A stretch of 32,936 nt of DNA from Actinomadura sp. GC306 (GTDB taxonomy: Bacteria; Actinomycetota; Actinomycetes; Streptosporangiales; Streptosporangiaceae). The stretch is from the NCBI RefSeq assembly GCF_004348665.1, contig NZ_SMKM01000036.1, positions 1 through 32,936 on the forward strand. Reading direction: 5' to 3'. This document shows, piece after piece, positions 24,981 to 32,936 of this stretch (position 1 is its first letter; each line of letters begins with the position of its first letter). The position numbers and the translations under genes are program-made. The notes beneath the pieces are model-generated. The model did not search any database. It saw only the letters and a list, made by a program, of their open reading frames with translations, and was not told the origin of the DNA.

Positions 24981-25736
24981 ATGAGAGCGGCCGCCGCGAC
25001 GGCGCTCGTCTCCTGGGGCAACGCCTGGCTGACCGGGCACGTCGGCCTCGACGAGGCTGTGGACGCGGTCGAGGAGAGCGCGGGCCCGCAGATCCTCGGC
25101 GGCGCGCCCGCCGAGGTGACGCTGCGCCGCGGGCTCGGCGACCTGCGCGTCGGCGGGATGACGGCGCTGCGGCTGGCACTGCCCGAGCCGGGCGACCCGC
25201 TCGGCCTGACCGGCCCGCCCCCGCTGAACCGCGCCGCGATCGAGGCGGGCGCCGCCGTCGTCGCCGTGCTGGACGGCCGGGCGATGGGCCTCGTCCCCGC
25301 CGAGGACCGGCGCGGCTCGTCGTACGTCGGGGTCCGCTGGACGACGCACGACGCCTCCCCGGGGCCGCCCGACGTCCCGTCCCTCGCGGACGCCGACCGG
25401 CAGCTCACCCTCGCCATGCGGGACGCCACCGAGGCGCTGCTGACCGTGGACGACTTCGCCGGCGTGCCGCCCGAGATCGCCGACGCCCTCGTCGACCTGC
25501 GCGACCCGGAGCGCGGCGGCCACCCGCTCGCCCCCGGCTACCCGCCGCGCGCCCACCGCGTCGCCGCGCTCGCCGGCCGGCTGTCCCTCGTCGTGGAACT
25601 CGCCCGGCAGATGGACGACCGCGGCCTCGGCGCCGACCAGATGCGCCGCCGCGCCGAGGCGCTGCGGCTGTTGGACCGTGCCGTCCGGCGAGCGCTGGTC
25701 GCCGCGTGCAACAGCGCGTTCGACACCGTCCCGTAG
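24981..25736 (+). CDS. Conserved actinobacterial hypothetical protein
   Basis: About 251 residues from ATG 24981 (MRAAAATALVSWGNAWLTGHVGLDEAVDAVEE...). The protein is soluble and alanine-rich with no signal peptide or membrane helix. Conserved-looking stretches include AVVAVLDGRAMGLVP, LVDLRDPERGGHPLAPGYPPRAHRVAALAGRL, and a C-terminal helix with RRRAEALRLLDRAVRRALVAACNSAFD. I do not recognise a functional domain. The start is uncertain: the frame is open from a GTG at 24897 and no clear ribosome binding site is present. The upstream 24761-24980 spacer (220 bp) must hold two divergent promoters, but I could not pick convincing ones. Confidence 0.7.
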   Translation: MRAAAATALVSWGNAWLTGHVGLDEAVDAVEESAGPQILGGAPAEVTLRRGLGDLRVGGMTALRLALPEPGDPLGLTGPPPLNRAAIEAGAAVVAVLDGRAMGLVPAEDRRGSSYVGVRWTTHDASPGPPDVPSLADADRQLTLAMRDATEALLTVDDFAGVPPEIADALVDLRDPERGGHPLAPGYPPRAHRVAALAGRLSLVVELARQMDDRGLGADQMRRRAEALRLLDRAVRRALVAACNSAFDTVP

Positions 25737-25755
25737 CGCTCCCCCGGTAACGCGA

Positions 25756-25785
25756 AGCGGGGCGCCCCCGAAGGGACGCCCCGCT
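25756..25785. terminator. Strong hairpin between convergent genes
   Basis: AGCGGGGCG (25756-25764) pairs perfectly with CGCCCCGCT (25777-25785); the 12-nt loop can pair internally (CCC with GGG). It sits between the hypothetical gene stop (25736) and the convergent RDD gene stop (25801), so it can serve both strands. Confidence 0.75.
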
Positions 25786-25800
25786 CTCATGGACCGGTGA

Positions 25801-26505
25801 TCAGGCGCGGACCACGATGGTGTTGCAGACCTTGTCGGCGAACGTCTGCTTGCGGTCGTCCCACAGCGGCCAGAGGAAGCCGAGGTAGCACAGCGCGCCG
25901 TCGAGCACGTGCGCGATCTTGCGGACGACGGCCATGCCGAAGCCGATCGGCTGCCCGGTCTGCGCCCCGACCAGGCGGATGCCCATCTGCCGCTTGCCGA
26001 TCGACTGGCCGGTCGTGCCCTCCTGGTGGCAGATCCACAGGAACAGGCCGATGTAGACGGCGAGGCCGATCAGCAGGAACAGCAGGCCGATCACGGCGGC
26101 GCCGCCGCTGCCGGACCCGCTGAGCAGGCTGCCGATCAGGTACAGCACGAAGAACGGGCCGCCGACGACGAGGTAGTCGATGATGTAGCCACCGGCACGC
26201 GAGCCCCACTCGGCCAGCTGGCCGGTCGAGCCGTAGTGGTGGTGGTGCACCTCCTGGTAGCCCGGCTGGCCGGCGGGCGTCTGGGCGCCGTAGCCGGGCT
26301 GCGCGGGGGGCTGCTGGCCGTACCCGGGCTGCTGGCCGTAGCCGGGCTGCGCGGGCGGCTGCTGGCCGTACCCGGGCTGCTGGCCGTAGCCGGGCTGCGC
26401 CGGCTGCTGGCCGTAACCGGGCTGGGCCGGGGGCTGCTGGCCGTACCCGGGCTGTTGCTGCCCGTAGCCCGGCTGCTGACCGTACGGGTCGTAGGGGTTC
26501 CCCAC
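25801..26505 (-). CDS. RDD-family membrane protein with GYGQQP-rich N-terminus
   Basis: A 234-residue protein. Residues 1-85 are low complexity: repeated PGYGQQP and [10 protein letters not shown] units, predicted disordered and cytoplasmic, ending in a short His run (EVHHHHYG). From about 95 the RDD domain begins ([18 protein letters not shown], with the conserved Arg and Asp), with helices around 105-125, 138-160 and 200-215. RDD proteins are poorly understood membrane proteins, some linked to ion or small-molecule transport. Gly/Tyr/Gln/Pro tails are common on actinobacterial membrane proteins and may mediate self-association. GTG start with a strong AAGGAG five bases upstream. Confidence 0.9.
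   Translation of the reverse strand: MGNPYDPYGQQPGYGQQQPGYGQQPPAQPGYGQQPAQPGYGQQPGYGQQPPAQPGYGQQPGYGQQPPAQPGYGAQTPAGQPGYQEVHHHHYGSTGQLAEWGSRAGGYIIDYLVVGGPFFVLYLIGSLLSGSGSGGAAVIGLLFLLIGLAVYIGLFLWICHQEGTTGQSIGKRQMGIRLVGAQTGQPIGFGMAVVRKIAHVLDGALCYLGFLWPLWDDRKQTFADKVCNTIVVRA
26275..26495. repeat. Degenerate tandem repeat encoding GYGQQP units
   Basis: Many near-copies of an 18-24 bp unit built on GGCTGCTGGCCGTA(G/C)CCGGGCTG (reverse of the PGYGQQP code), in frame with the RDD gene. Such arrays are prone to in-frame length change. Confidence 0.8.
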
Positions 26506-26593
26506 ACTTGCTCCTTATTGATTGACCCTGTGGTTATGTGACGCCCGCCGGACCCGGTGGGCTCCGCAAGTCTGACCGAGGATCGACCGCGGC

Positions 26594-27043
26594 TCAAACG
26601 CGCAGAACACCGAACCGGACGAGCTGCCACAGCTCCGACCCCAGTAGGGCGGTGCCGAGCATCCAGGCACGGGTCTTCGGCTGGAGTGCCCACCACCGTC
26701 GTCCCAGCCCCAGCGGTGCGAGCGCCATCGCGATCGCACCGGCGAGGGCCACCGGGTTCGCCAGCACGGCCTGGGCGGGACGGCCCGAGCCGAGTTCGAT
26801 GAACACGGTGGTGCTCCCGCAGAGGGGGCACGGGATTCCGGTGAGCGCCCGCAAGGGACAGAGCACGCCGGGGTCGTTGACACGGTGGATCCAGGACGCG
26901 CCGATGGCCGCTACGGCCATCGCCGCGACACGCAGCACCGCACCCATGGGTCCATGCCGTGCCGCGGTGAGGGTCCGGCTCACGGTCCCGCCGAGCACAC
27001 CGTTCGGTGCACCGGCGGCCGCCGCCCCGGGCGATTCCCCCAC
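26594..27043 (-). CDS. DUF2752-domain membrane protein
   Basis: A 149-residue small membrane protein. The DUF2752 hallmark is clear: CPLRALTGIPCPLCGSTT, a pair of Cys-Pro motifs, flanked by hydrophobic helices (VLRVAAMAVAAIGASWIH before, AVLANPVALAGAIAMALAPLGL and WMLGTALLGSELWQLV after). Function in the family is unknown; the paired cysteines suggest metal binding or redox. The N-terminal 30 residues are Gly/Ala-rich and may not be part of the domain. GTG start with GGAGG four bases upstream. Followed by the RDD gene after 88 bp. Confidence 0.9.
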   Translation of the reverse strand: MGESPGAAAAGAPNGVLGGTVSRTLTAARHGPMGAVLRVAAMAVAAIGASWIHRVNDPGVLCPLRALTGIPCPLCGSTTVFIELGSGRPAQAVLANPVALAGAIAMALAPLGLGRRWWALQPKTRAWMLGTALLGSELWQLVRFGVLRV

Positions 27044-27464
27044 GAATCCTCCGCCTCGATGACTAACTGAGTGACCCGTATACAGGGGTCACCCCGAGGC
27101 GGGTCAAGCCCGGCCAACCATCCGGGATCGGACCGTTACCGGAACTCGGCGACACCACCTCACGGCAAGAGTAGGACAAATCGCCACCTGCGCGAGCACT
27201 CTTTCACCCGACGACCGCCATGAATCGTCTGGAAATTCCCGCTGAACGAAGCGAACGAACGACCGATCCGGCGACCGCGCATGGACCGGATCCCCGCCCC
27301 GGCACGGAGTCCGGCCCGAAACCGGCGTCGCCGCGGCAGGCGAAGGTGTGATCAAACGCATGAGCGGACCCGCCGGGCGGCTTGCTCGTGGTCGCCTCGG
27401 CCGCGGTGGAGCGGGTGCGAGGCGGGTGCGGCGAGCCGGGCCGTGCGCGGTGGACGGGAGGGGC
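27044..27464. other. Non-coding spacer between DUF2752 and PP2C genes
   Basis: 421 bases with no convincing gene. Its left end carries the DUF2752 promoter and palindrome (27071-27107). The right part (about 27300-27460) is very GC-rich, with open frames on both strands that look like composition effects. I see no RNA gene. Confidence 0.6.
27071..27107 (-). promoter_or_regulatory. Promoter with embedded palindrome upstream of the DUF2752 gene
   Basis: Leftward -35 TTGACC (27107-27102) with TGTATA at 17-nt spacing, or TATACG at 19-nt. A perfect 7-bp inverted repeat, GTGACCC (27071-27077) and GGGTCAC (27086-27092) with an 8-nt spacer, covers the -10 box. This layout suits binding by a dimeric repressor. 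Confidence 0.45.
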
Positions 27465-28250
27465 TCAGGCGTTGGCGGCGGCGCCCACGACCACGGGGCC
27501 TCCGGGGCCGCTGACGTGTTCGGACTCGACGACGTCGGCCACGACCGCGGTGATGTTGTCGGGGCCGCCGTTCTCGCGGGCCAGCTCGATCAGGCGATCG
27601 ACGGCCCGCTGCGGGTCGGCCTCCGCGGACAGCACCTCGTAGATCTTCTGCGCGTCGACCGGGCCGCTCAGGCCGTCCGAGCACAGCAGATAGCGGTCGC
27701 CGAGCTGGGCGTCGCGCAGCCGCAGGTCTGGTTCGCGGTCGTCGCGGCCGTCCAGCACCCGGTACAGGACGTGCGACAGCCGCGACGTCTCGGCCGGGTC
27801 GGCGGTCTGGCCCGCCTGCTCCGCCTCGGCCTTGAGCAGCTCGTCCATCGTGTGGTCCTGGGTCATCTGGTACAGCTCGCCGTCGCGCAGCATGTAGCCG
27901 CGCGAGTCGCCGACGTGCGCCAGCGCCACGGACTCCCCGTGCCAGAGCATGGCGGTGAGCGTGGTGCCCATCCGGCTCAGGTCGGGACGTTCCTCCCGGG
28001 CGATCCGCAATTTCTCGTTGGCCTCGGCCACCGCGCGGCCCAGCACGTCGACAAGATCGTCTTTGCGGGCATCGGTGTCCAGCGAGCGCAGTGAGCCGAT
28101 CACGGTGGAACTCGCGACCTCGCCGCCCGCGTAGCCGCCCATTCCGTCCGCGACAGCGATCAACCGCGCACCGGCGTAGCCCGAGTCCTCGTTGTTCTCT
28201 CGGTTACAGCCGATGTCGCTGCCTGCTGCGTATCTGATAGCTACGTTCAT
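27465..28250 (-). CDS. PP2C-family serine/threonine protein phosphatase
   Basis: A 261-residue soluble phosphatase. Metal and catalytic motifs: GCNRENNEDSG, LIAVADGMGGYAGGEVAS (Asp35-Gly36), GTTLTAMLW, LAHVGDSRGYMLRDGELYQMTQDHT, YLLCSDGLSG and ENGGPDNITAVVADV. This is the PstP/PrpC-like bacterial PPM group that removes phosphate from Ser/Thr kinases and their targets. Unlike PstP it lacks a membrane anchor. It lies 36 bp after the response-regulator gene on the same strand, so it is probably co-transcribed with the two-component pair. Confidence 0.93.
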   Translation of the reverse strand: MNVAIRYAAGSDIGCNRENNEDSGYAGARLIAVADGMGGYAGGEVASSTVIGSLRSLDTDARKDDLVDVLGRAVAEANEKLRIAREERPDLSRMGTTLTAMLWHGESVALAHVGDSRGYMLRDGELYQMTQDHTMDELLKAEAEQAGQTADPAETSRLSHVLYRVLDGRDDREPDLRLRDAQLGDRYLLCSDGLSGPVDAQKIYEVLSAEADPQRAVDRLIELARENGGPDNITAVVADVVESEHVSGPGGPVVVGAAANA

Positions 28251-28286
28251 ACCAATTTCGATGACGATCCTGTCAGAGGAGTTGTA

Positions 28287-28994
28287 TCAGCCGCGGGCCC
28301 TGGCTTCACCGGTTTCCCCGGGTGCGCCGACGCCGTGCCGGACGGCGTACAGGGCCGCCTGCGTCCGATCCTGGACTCCCAGTTTCATGAGCAGATTACT
28401 GACGTGCGTCTTGACCGTCTTTTCGGACACCACGAGCGCGCGGGCGATCTCCCGGTTGGACCTCCCCCGCGCGATGTGCACGAGCACCTCCCGTTCCCGT
28501 TCGGTCAGCGCGGCCAGGCCGCGGTCGTCTCGGCCGGCCCCGCCCCCCGGGCCGTCCGCCAGCATCGCCTCGGCCGCGTCGGGCGCGAACAGCACGTGCC
28601 CGTCCCGGACCGCCCGGATCGCCTGCACCAGCGCCTGCGGATCGACGTCCTTGTACAGATACCCGGCCGCCCCCGCCTGCACCGCCGGCAGCACGTGCCC
28701 GCGCTCGGTGACGCTGGTGAGGACCAGGACCCGTGCCGCCACCCCCCGAGCCCGCAGCTCCGTCAGCGCGGCCAAGCCGCCGGCGCCCGGCATCTTGAGG
28801 TCCATGAGCACGATATCGGGCTCCAGCGATTCGGCCAGTGTCACGGCCGACACGCCGTCCCCGGCCTCGCCGACGACCTCGATGTCGTCCTGGATGCCGA
28901 GGAAGGTGCGCAGCCCCTGCCGGACGACCGGGTGGTCGTCGGCGATCAGGACCCTGATCGTGCCACCTCGCGGCCCCGCGCCGCCGGCGGTCAC
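28287..28994 (-). CDS. NarL/FixJ-type response regulator
   Basis: A 235-residue regulator. Receiver domain about 12-130 with acidic pocket ADDHP (Asp19, Asp20), phospho-acceptor Asp65 (DIVLMDLKMPG), Thr/Ser of LVLTSVTE and Lys of LYKDVDP. LuxR-type HTH about 163-225 (LTEREREVLVHIARGRSNREIARALVVSEKTVKTHVSNLLMKLGV). Its GTG start overlaps the kinase stop (GTGA), a typical kinase-regulator pair. The regulated genes are unknown. Confidence 0.94.
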   Translation of the reverse strand: MTAGGAGPRGGTIRVLIADDHPVVRQGLRTFLGIQDDIEVVGEAGDGVSAVTLAESLEPDIVLMDLKMPGAGGLAALTELRARGVAARVLVLTSVTERGHVLPAVQAGAAGYLYKDVDPQALVQAIRAVRDGHVLFAPDAAEAMLADGPGGGAGRDDRGLAALTEREREVLVHIARGRSNREIARALVVSEKTVKTHVSNLLMKLGVQDRTQAALYAVRHGVGAPGETGEARARG

Positions 28995-30133
28995 AGCGGC
29001 ACCTCCAGCCGGACGGTCGTGCCCGTCCCCGGCCGGGCGTCGATCGTGAGGCCCCCGCCGATGGAGTACGCCCTGTCGCGCATGGACGCGAGCCCCAGCC
29101 CGTTCTGGGGCTCGGGCACGTCGGACGCGGCGAAGCCCGAACCGTCGTCGGCGACCTCCAGGACGGCGCTCCCGTCCCTGGTCGCCAGCCGCACCTCGAC
29201 CGTCCGCGCCCCGGCGTGTCGCAGCGCGTTGTGGAGGGCCTCCTGGGTGATGCGGAAGGCGACGGCCTCATGCTCCTCCGGCAGGACGACCGCCTCGTCG
29301 GCGGCGATGCGCACGCTGGCGTCGTGCGCCCGGTCGAGGACCTCGACGTGCTTGCGCAGCGACGGGACCAGCCCGTCGGCGAGGTCGGCCGGGCGCAACT
29401 CGAAGATCACGGCGCGCAGCTCGTTGAGCGCCCCGGCGGCCAGCCGCTCGACCTGCGCCAGCTCCCGGACCGCGCGGGCCGGGTCGCGCTCGGCGAGCGT
29501 GGCCGCGGTGCGGGCCGTGAGCCGCAGCGAGAACAGCTTCTGGGCGACGGCGTCGTGCAGCTCGCGCGCCATGCGGTTGCGTTCGGCGACGACCGTCAGC
29601 TCGCGGTTGCGCTCGTAGAGCCGCGCGTTCGTGATGGCGATCGCGGCGTGCGCGGCGAACAGCGTCAGGAGCTCCTCGTCGGCGGCGCTGAACCCGCCGG
29701 GGCCGCGCCTGTTCGCGAGGAAGAGGATGCCGAGGACGTTCTCGCCGTCCAGGATCGGCACGCCCAGGAAGTCCTTCAGGACGGGATGCGCGGTCGGCCA
29801 GCCCTCGAACTCGGGCTCCGTGCGGATGTCGGCGAGCCGCTTCGGCGCCCCCTCCCGCAGCATCGCGGCGAGCATCCCGTGCTGGCGGGGCAGCGGCCCG
29901 ATCCGCTCCCACTCCTCGTCGGTGACGCCGTCGACGACGAACTCGGCGAACGAGCCCTCGTCGTCGGGCACACCGAGCGCGGCGTACCGGGCGTCCAGCA
30001 GCTGCGCGGCCGCCCGGACGATCACCTGGAGCACCTCGTGCACGGACAGGTGGCGGGTCACCGCGAGCACGGCCGAGCTCACGGCGTGCAGGGTCGCACC
30101 CTGGTCGCCGCAGCCGCCGCCCTCGGTCTCCAT
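28991..30133 (-). CDS. GAF-domain sensor histidine kinase (HisKA_3 type)
   Basis: A 380-residue cytoplasmic kinase without membrane helices. GAF sensor domain about 20-172 (SVHEVLQVIVRAAAQLLDARYAALGV... to FLGVPILDGENVLGILFLANRRG), resembling the DevS/DosT group. HisKA_3 dimerisation helix with phospho-His193 (ERNRMARELHDAVAQKL). HATPase with N box EALHNALRHAGA and G boxes VADDGSGF and NGLGLASMRDRA. Lack of the heme-ligand signature by eye leaves the signal unknown. ATG start with AGAGG five bases upstream; it forms an operon with the regulator and the PP2C gene. Divergent from serB across 300 bp in which I see no gene. Confidence 0.93.
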   Translation of the reverse strand: METEGGGCGDQGATLHAVSSAVLAVTRHLSVHEVLQVIVRAAAQLLDARYAALGVPDDEGSFAEFVVDGVTDEEWERIGPLPRQHGMLAAMLREGAPKRLADIRTEPEFEGWPTAHPVLKDFLGVPILDGENVLGILFLANRRGPGGFSAADEELLTLFAAHAAIAITNARLYERNRELTVVAERNRMARELHDAVAQKLFSLRLTARTAATLAERDPARAVRELAQVERLAAGALNELRAVIFELRPADLADGLVPSLRKHVEVLDRAHDASVRIAADEAVVLPEEHEAVAFRITQEALHNALRHAGARTVEVRLATRDGSAVLEVADDGSGFAASDVPEPQNGLGLASMRDRAYSIGGGLTIDARPGTGTTVRLEVPL

Positions 30134-30433
30134 CCCGGCCTCTCGTCACCCGTGGTGCGAGCGCCTACCGGCACTCCCTGTGAAGACGGTACTCGGTGCC
30201 CGGGTCTTCTCGCCTCCCCCACGAAAGCCGAGCCCGCGGCCGCCCCACCCGCACCACCTGAGACGTCCGCGGACGGCTCAGGACGCGTCCGGGCCTCGCG
30301 GGTGGGGCCGAGCACGTCGTGACGCCGGAGCGCTGCGTCCGGGCCGTCGCGGACCTTCCCGCCGGTGCCGCGTCTCGCATGGCGGACCTGACGCACGAGC
30401 CGCACGTCACGGCCGGTACCGTTGGGAGCAGCT

Positions 30434-31657
30434 ATGGACGGGTCAGGACAGCGCACGCTCCTCATCACACTCACCGGCCGCGACCGCCCCGGCGTGACGT
30501 CGCGTCTCTTCAGGACACTCGCGGAGTTCCCGCTCACCGTCGCCGACGTCGAGCAGGTCGTCATCCGCGGCCGGCTCATCCTCGGCGTCCTGCTCGCCTA
30601 CAGCGAGGGCGCCGACATCGGGCGCGTGTGGAACGCCGCCGAACGCGTCGCCAACGACCTCGACATGGAGATCGAGCTGTCGACGGGCCGCAACAAGCGG
30701 ATGCCGAAGCGCCGCGGCAGGCTGCACGTCACCGTCCTCGGCGCGCCGCTGAAGCCCGCCGCCATGGCCGGCATCGCGGGACGCATCTCCGCGCACGGCG
30801 CCAACATCGACCGCATGGAGCGGCTCGCGCAGAACCCCGTCACCTGCATCGAGATGGACGTCTCCGGCGCCGACCCCGACGCGCTCCGCGCCGCGCTCAC
30901 CGCCGAGGCCGCCGAGCAGCAGGTCGACGTCGCCGTCCAGCTCGGCGGCCTGCACCGGCGCGCCAAGCGGCTGATCGTCATGGACGTCGACTCCACCCTC
31001 ATCCAGGGCGAGGTCATCGAGCTGCTCGCCGAGCACGCCGGCTGCCTCGACGAGGTCGCCAAGGTCACCGAGGCCGCCATGCGCGGCGACCTCGACTTCG
31101 AGGGCTCGCTGCGCGAGCGGGTCGCGCTGCTCGCCGGGCTCGACGCGACCGCCATCGACGACGTCCGCGACAAGCTCCGCCTCGCCGCCGGCGCCCGCAC
31201 CATGGTGCGCACGCTCAAGCGCCTCGACTACAAGTTCGCCATCGTCAGCGGCGGCTTCACCCAGGTCACCGACGCCCTCGTCGAGGACCTCGGCATCGAC
31301 TACTCCGCCGCGAACACGCTGGAGATCGAGAACGGCAAGATCACCGGCCGGGTGCACGGCCCGGTCATCGACCGCGCCGGCAAGGCCGCCGCCCTCCGCC
31401 GCTTCGCCGCCGAGGCCGGCGTCCCCGTCAGCCAGACCGTCGCGATCGGCGACGGCGCCAACGACCTCGACATGCTCCAGGCGGCCGGGCTCGGCATCGC
31501 CTACAACGCCAAGCCCGTCGTCCGCGAGGCCGCCGACACCGCCGTCAACGTCCCCTACCTCGACACGATCGTCTTCCTGCTGGGCATCTCGCGCGAAGAG
31601 GTCGAGGCCGCCGACGCCCTCGACTTCCGGGGGGACGAGACCCCGGCCGCGCGGTAG
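30434..31657 (+). CDS. serB: Phosphoserine phosphatase SerB
   Basis: A 407-residue enzyme that makes L-serine from phosphoserine. Two N-terminal ACT-type domains (about 7-82 and 95-172; TLLITLTGRDRPGVTSRLF and LHVTVLGAPLKPAAMAGIAGRIS) are followed by a HAD domain: motif I VMDVDSTLIQGE (Asp184 nucleophile, Asp186), SGGFTQVTD, and motif III/IV with Lys of GKAAALRR and AIGDGANDLDM. The double-ACT plus HAD layout matches mycobacterial and other actinobacterial SerB2-type enzymes, which may be feedback-regulated by serine. ATG 30434 follows GGGAG at 5-nt spacing, preferred over an in-frame start 12 bases earlier. Confidence 0.95.
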   Translation: MDGSGQRTLLITLTGRDRPGVTSRLFRTLAEFPLTVADVEQVVIRGRLILGVLLAYSEGADIGRVWNAAERVANDLDMEIELSTGRNKRMPKRRGRLHVTVLGAPLKPAAMAGIAGRISAHGANIDRMERLAQNPVTCIEMDVSGADPDALRAALTAEAAEQQVDVAVQLGGLHRRAKRLIVMDVDSTLIQGEVIELLAEHAGCLDEVAKVTEAAMRGDLDFEGSLRERVALLAGLDATAIDDVRDKLRLAAGARTMVRTLKRLDYKFAIVSGGFTQVTDALVEDLGIDYSAANTLEIENGKITGRVHGPVIDRAGKAAALRRFAAEAGVPVSQTVAIGDGANDLDMLQAAGLGIAYNAKPVVREAADTAVNVPYLDTIVFLLGISREEVEAADALDFRGDETPAAR

Positions 31658-31733
31658 GCACCGGAGGCCCCGTGCACCGACCCGCCGCGCGGCAGACGCC
31701 CGCCGCCCCGCGGGGCGGCGGAGGCACCGGCCC

Positions 31734-32936
31734 GTGGCGCTGAGGCTGCGGCGGCGCCCGGTCCTGCAAGACCCGGCCGACGGCGAACGGGCTCCGATAC
31801 TGCAGCGGGCACGCGACGCCTACGTCCAGGCCAACGGGCGGGCGACGCCCATGTACGGGCTAGCGGCGGCGCTGGCCATGGCCGTCCCGCTGATCCTCGG
31901 GACGATGACCGGGCACGGCGCCCAAGGCTCGATGATCGCGCTCGGCGCCTACCTCGTCGCGCTGCGCGCCCCTGAAGGCCCCTACGGCACGCGGGCCCGC
32001 GACCTCGCGGTCGGCGTGCTGGTCGTGGCGGTGGGGTCGGGGATCGGCGGGCTGCTGAGCGAACGCACGTGGCTGCCCGTCCTCGTGGTGCCGCCGCTGG
32101 TCGCATTGGGCACCGCCATCCCGCGCATCGGGCCGACCGCCGGGCTCGCCGTCCTGCTCAGTGCGGTCCGGCCGCCGTCCGACGTCCTCCTCATCGGGGT
32201 GCTGGAACTCATCGGCGGGCTGCTCGTCACCGTCCTGCTGCTGGCGCCGTGGCCCGCGCGGCGGCTCCGCCCCCTGAACACCGCGCTCAGCGAGACCGCG
32301 GACGCGGTCGCCGAAGCGCTCGACGCCGTCGCGCAGGAGATCGGCGCACCCGACGCCGCCCTCCTCGACGACGTCGACGTCACCGACCCCGACCTGCGCG
32401 CGATCACCCGCATCCCCGACTGGGAGGCCAAGCGGCGGGCGGCATCAGAGGCGCTCACCACCGCACGCGCCACGTACGGGCTCTACCGGTCCGGACGCGG
32501 ACGCCAGGACCCCACCCGCCCCGAACGGCTCATCGAAGGGCTGGCGCGCGTCCTGCACGAGACGGTGACGCTGCAGGCCGTCCTGGAGGCCACCCGGAAC
32601 TACCCGCCCGACCGCGCCTGGGAGGAGGAGACCCAGACGGCGATCTGGGCGCTGGCGGCACGGCTGCGGCTGATCTCCGGCGCCATCGCCAGCGGCGGCC
32701 AGGCCCCGCTGGGCCGGGAGGAGTCCGCCGCCGTCCGGCGCATGGGACGCGCCGCCGAGCACATCCGGCGCGCCGGGCTCGCCGGCGACGAGGACCTCGT
32801 CGCCGTCGCGCTGATCGGCCAGGTCCGCCGGTCCGTCGACCGCATCGCCGGCGAGGTCGCCCGCACCCGCCGCATCACCGCGGGCGGACTCCGGATCGGC
32901 GTCGCACCGCCCCGGCTGCCCGAGACCCTCGACCCC
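31734..32936 (+). CDS. FUSC-like membrane protein, N-terminal part (runs off the right edge)
   Basis: A frame open from a GTG at 31734 (GGAGG nine bases upstream) to the window end, 401 codons. Residues about 45-180 contain six hydrophobic helices (MYGLAAALAMAVPLILGTM, SMIALGAYLVAL, AVGVLVVAVGSGIGGLL, LPVLVVPPLVALGTAI, TAGLAVLLSAV, VLLIGVLELIGGLLVTVLLLAPWP), then a long soluble alpha-helical region begins (RRLRPLNTALSETADAVAEALDAVAQEIG). Six helices plus a helical cytoplasmic domain match half of the FUSC/aromatic-acid-exporter architecture, in which this unit is normally duplicated; the second half would lie beyond the window. The gene starts 76 bp after serB. Confidence 0.72.
   Translation, partial: MALRLRRRPVLQDPADGERAPILQRARDAYVQANGRATPMYGLAAALAMAVPLILGTMTGHGAQGSMIALGAYLVALRAPEGPYGTRARDLAVGVLVVAVGSGIGGLLSERTWLPVLVVPPLVALGTAIPRIGPTAGLAVLLSAVRPPSDVLLIGVLELIGGLLVTVLLLAPWPARRLRPLNTALSETADAVAEALDAVAQEIGAPDAALLDDVDVTDPDLRAITRIPDWEAKRRAASEALTTARATYGLYRSGRGRQDPTRPERLIEGLARVLHETVTLQAVLEATRNYPPDRAWEEETQTAIWALAARLRLISGAIASGGQAPLGREESAAVRRMGRAAEHIRRAGLAGDEDLVAVALIGQVRRSVDRIAGEVARTRRITAGGLRIGVAPPRLPETLDP

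Noticed and set aside
27104..27361. Short minus-strand open frame in the spacer
   Set aside because: No ribosome binding site, no motif, and overlap with the DUF2752 promoter region; judged chance.

Overview
The window is very GC-rich, with G or C at almost every third codon position, many GTG starts and tight ATGA/GTGA gene overlaps. This is typical of a high-GC actinomycete, and a Thermomonosporaceae/Streptosporangiales-like soil organism would fit, although no marker here fixes the genus. Roughly 1-22,730 is an accessory catabolic island. Roughly 22,730-32,936 is ordinary chromosomal gene content.

Catabolic island. (i) Minus-strand operon from 3544 to the left edge: Rieske ring-hydroxylating oxygenase alpha and beta subunits, an unusual Dabb-extradiol dioxygenase fusion, and a partial M20-like hydrolase. 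(ii) Divergent IclR-family regulator at 3897-4685. (iii) Minus-strand operon 7988-4753: FAH-family hydrolase, metal-dependent amidohydrolase, HpcH/HpaI-type aldolase and cupin. (iv) Minus-strand operon 16457-8133: MDR oxidoreductase, second amidohydrolase, a complete BMP/nucleoside-type ABC importer (lipoprotein, double ATPase, two permeases), a VOC protein and a SnoaL-like protein. (v) Divergent pair at 18,050-18,120: aldehyde dehydrogenase leftward, aryl-alcohol-type dehydrogenase rightward. The latter is followed by a self-sufficient cytochrome P450 fused to a phthalate-dioxygenase-reductase-like module, then an acetamidase/formamidase.

The parts suggest an inducible route: import by the ABC system; amide, ester or ring hydrolysis by the amidohydrolases and amidase; side-chain oxidation by P450, alcohol dehydrogenase and aldehyde dehydrogenase; ring dihydroxylation by the Rieske oxygenase; meta cleavage by the extradiol enzyme; and finishing by the FAH hydrolase and aldolase. 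The substrate cannot be read from the sequence. A nitrogen-containing or amide-bearing aromatic is my inference.

The strongest new signal is regulatory. The promoter regions of these units share an inverted repeat of about 10-bp arms around a 5-nt spacer (consensus about CAATGYGAGA-N5-TCTCRCATTG), clear at 3591, 8037, 16496 and 21535 and degenerate or half-site at about 3712, 8013 and 18075. At several it sits just downstream of a TTGACA/TTGACT -35 box with a plausible -10. This marks a local regulon whose obvious candidate regulator is the IclR protein encoded at 3897.

Housekeeping part: a small conserved actinobacterial protein, a TauE/SafE permease, an ABC ATPase, a conserved hypothetical protein, an RDD-domain membrane protein with a GYGQQP-rich N-terminus, a DUF2752 protein, a PP2C phosphatase downstream of a two-component kinase/regulator pair, serB, and a partial FUSC-like membrane protein at the right edge. 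No rRNA, tRNA, CRISPR array or transposase was seen.
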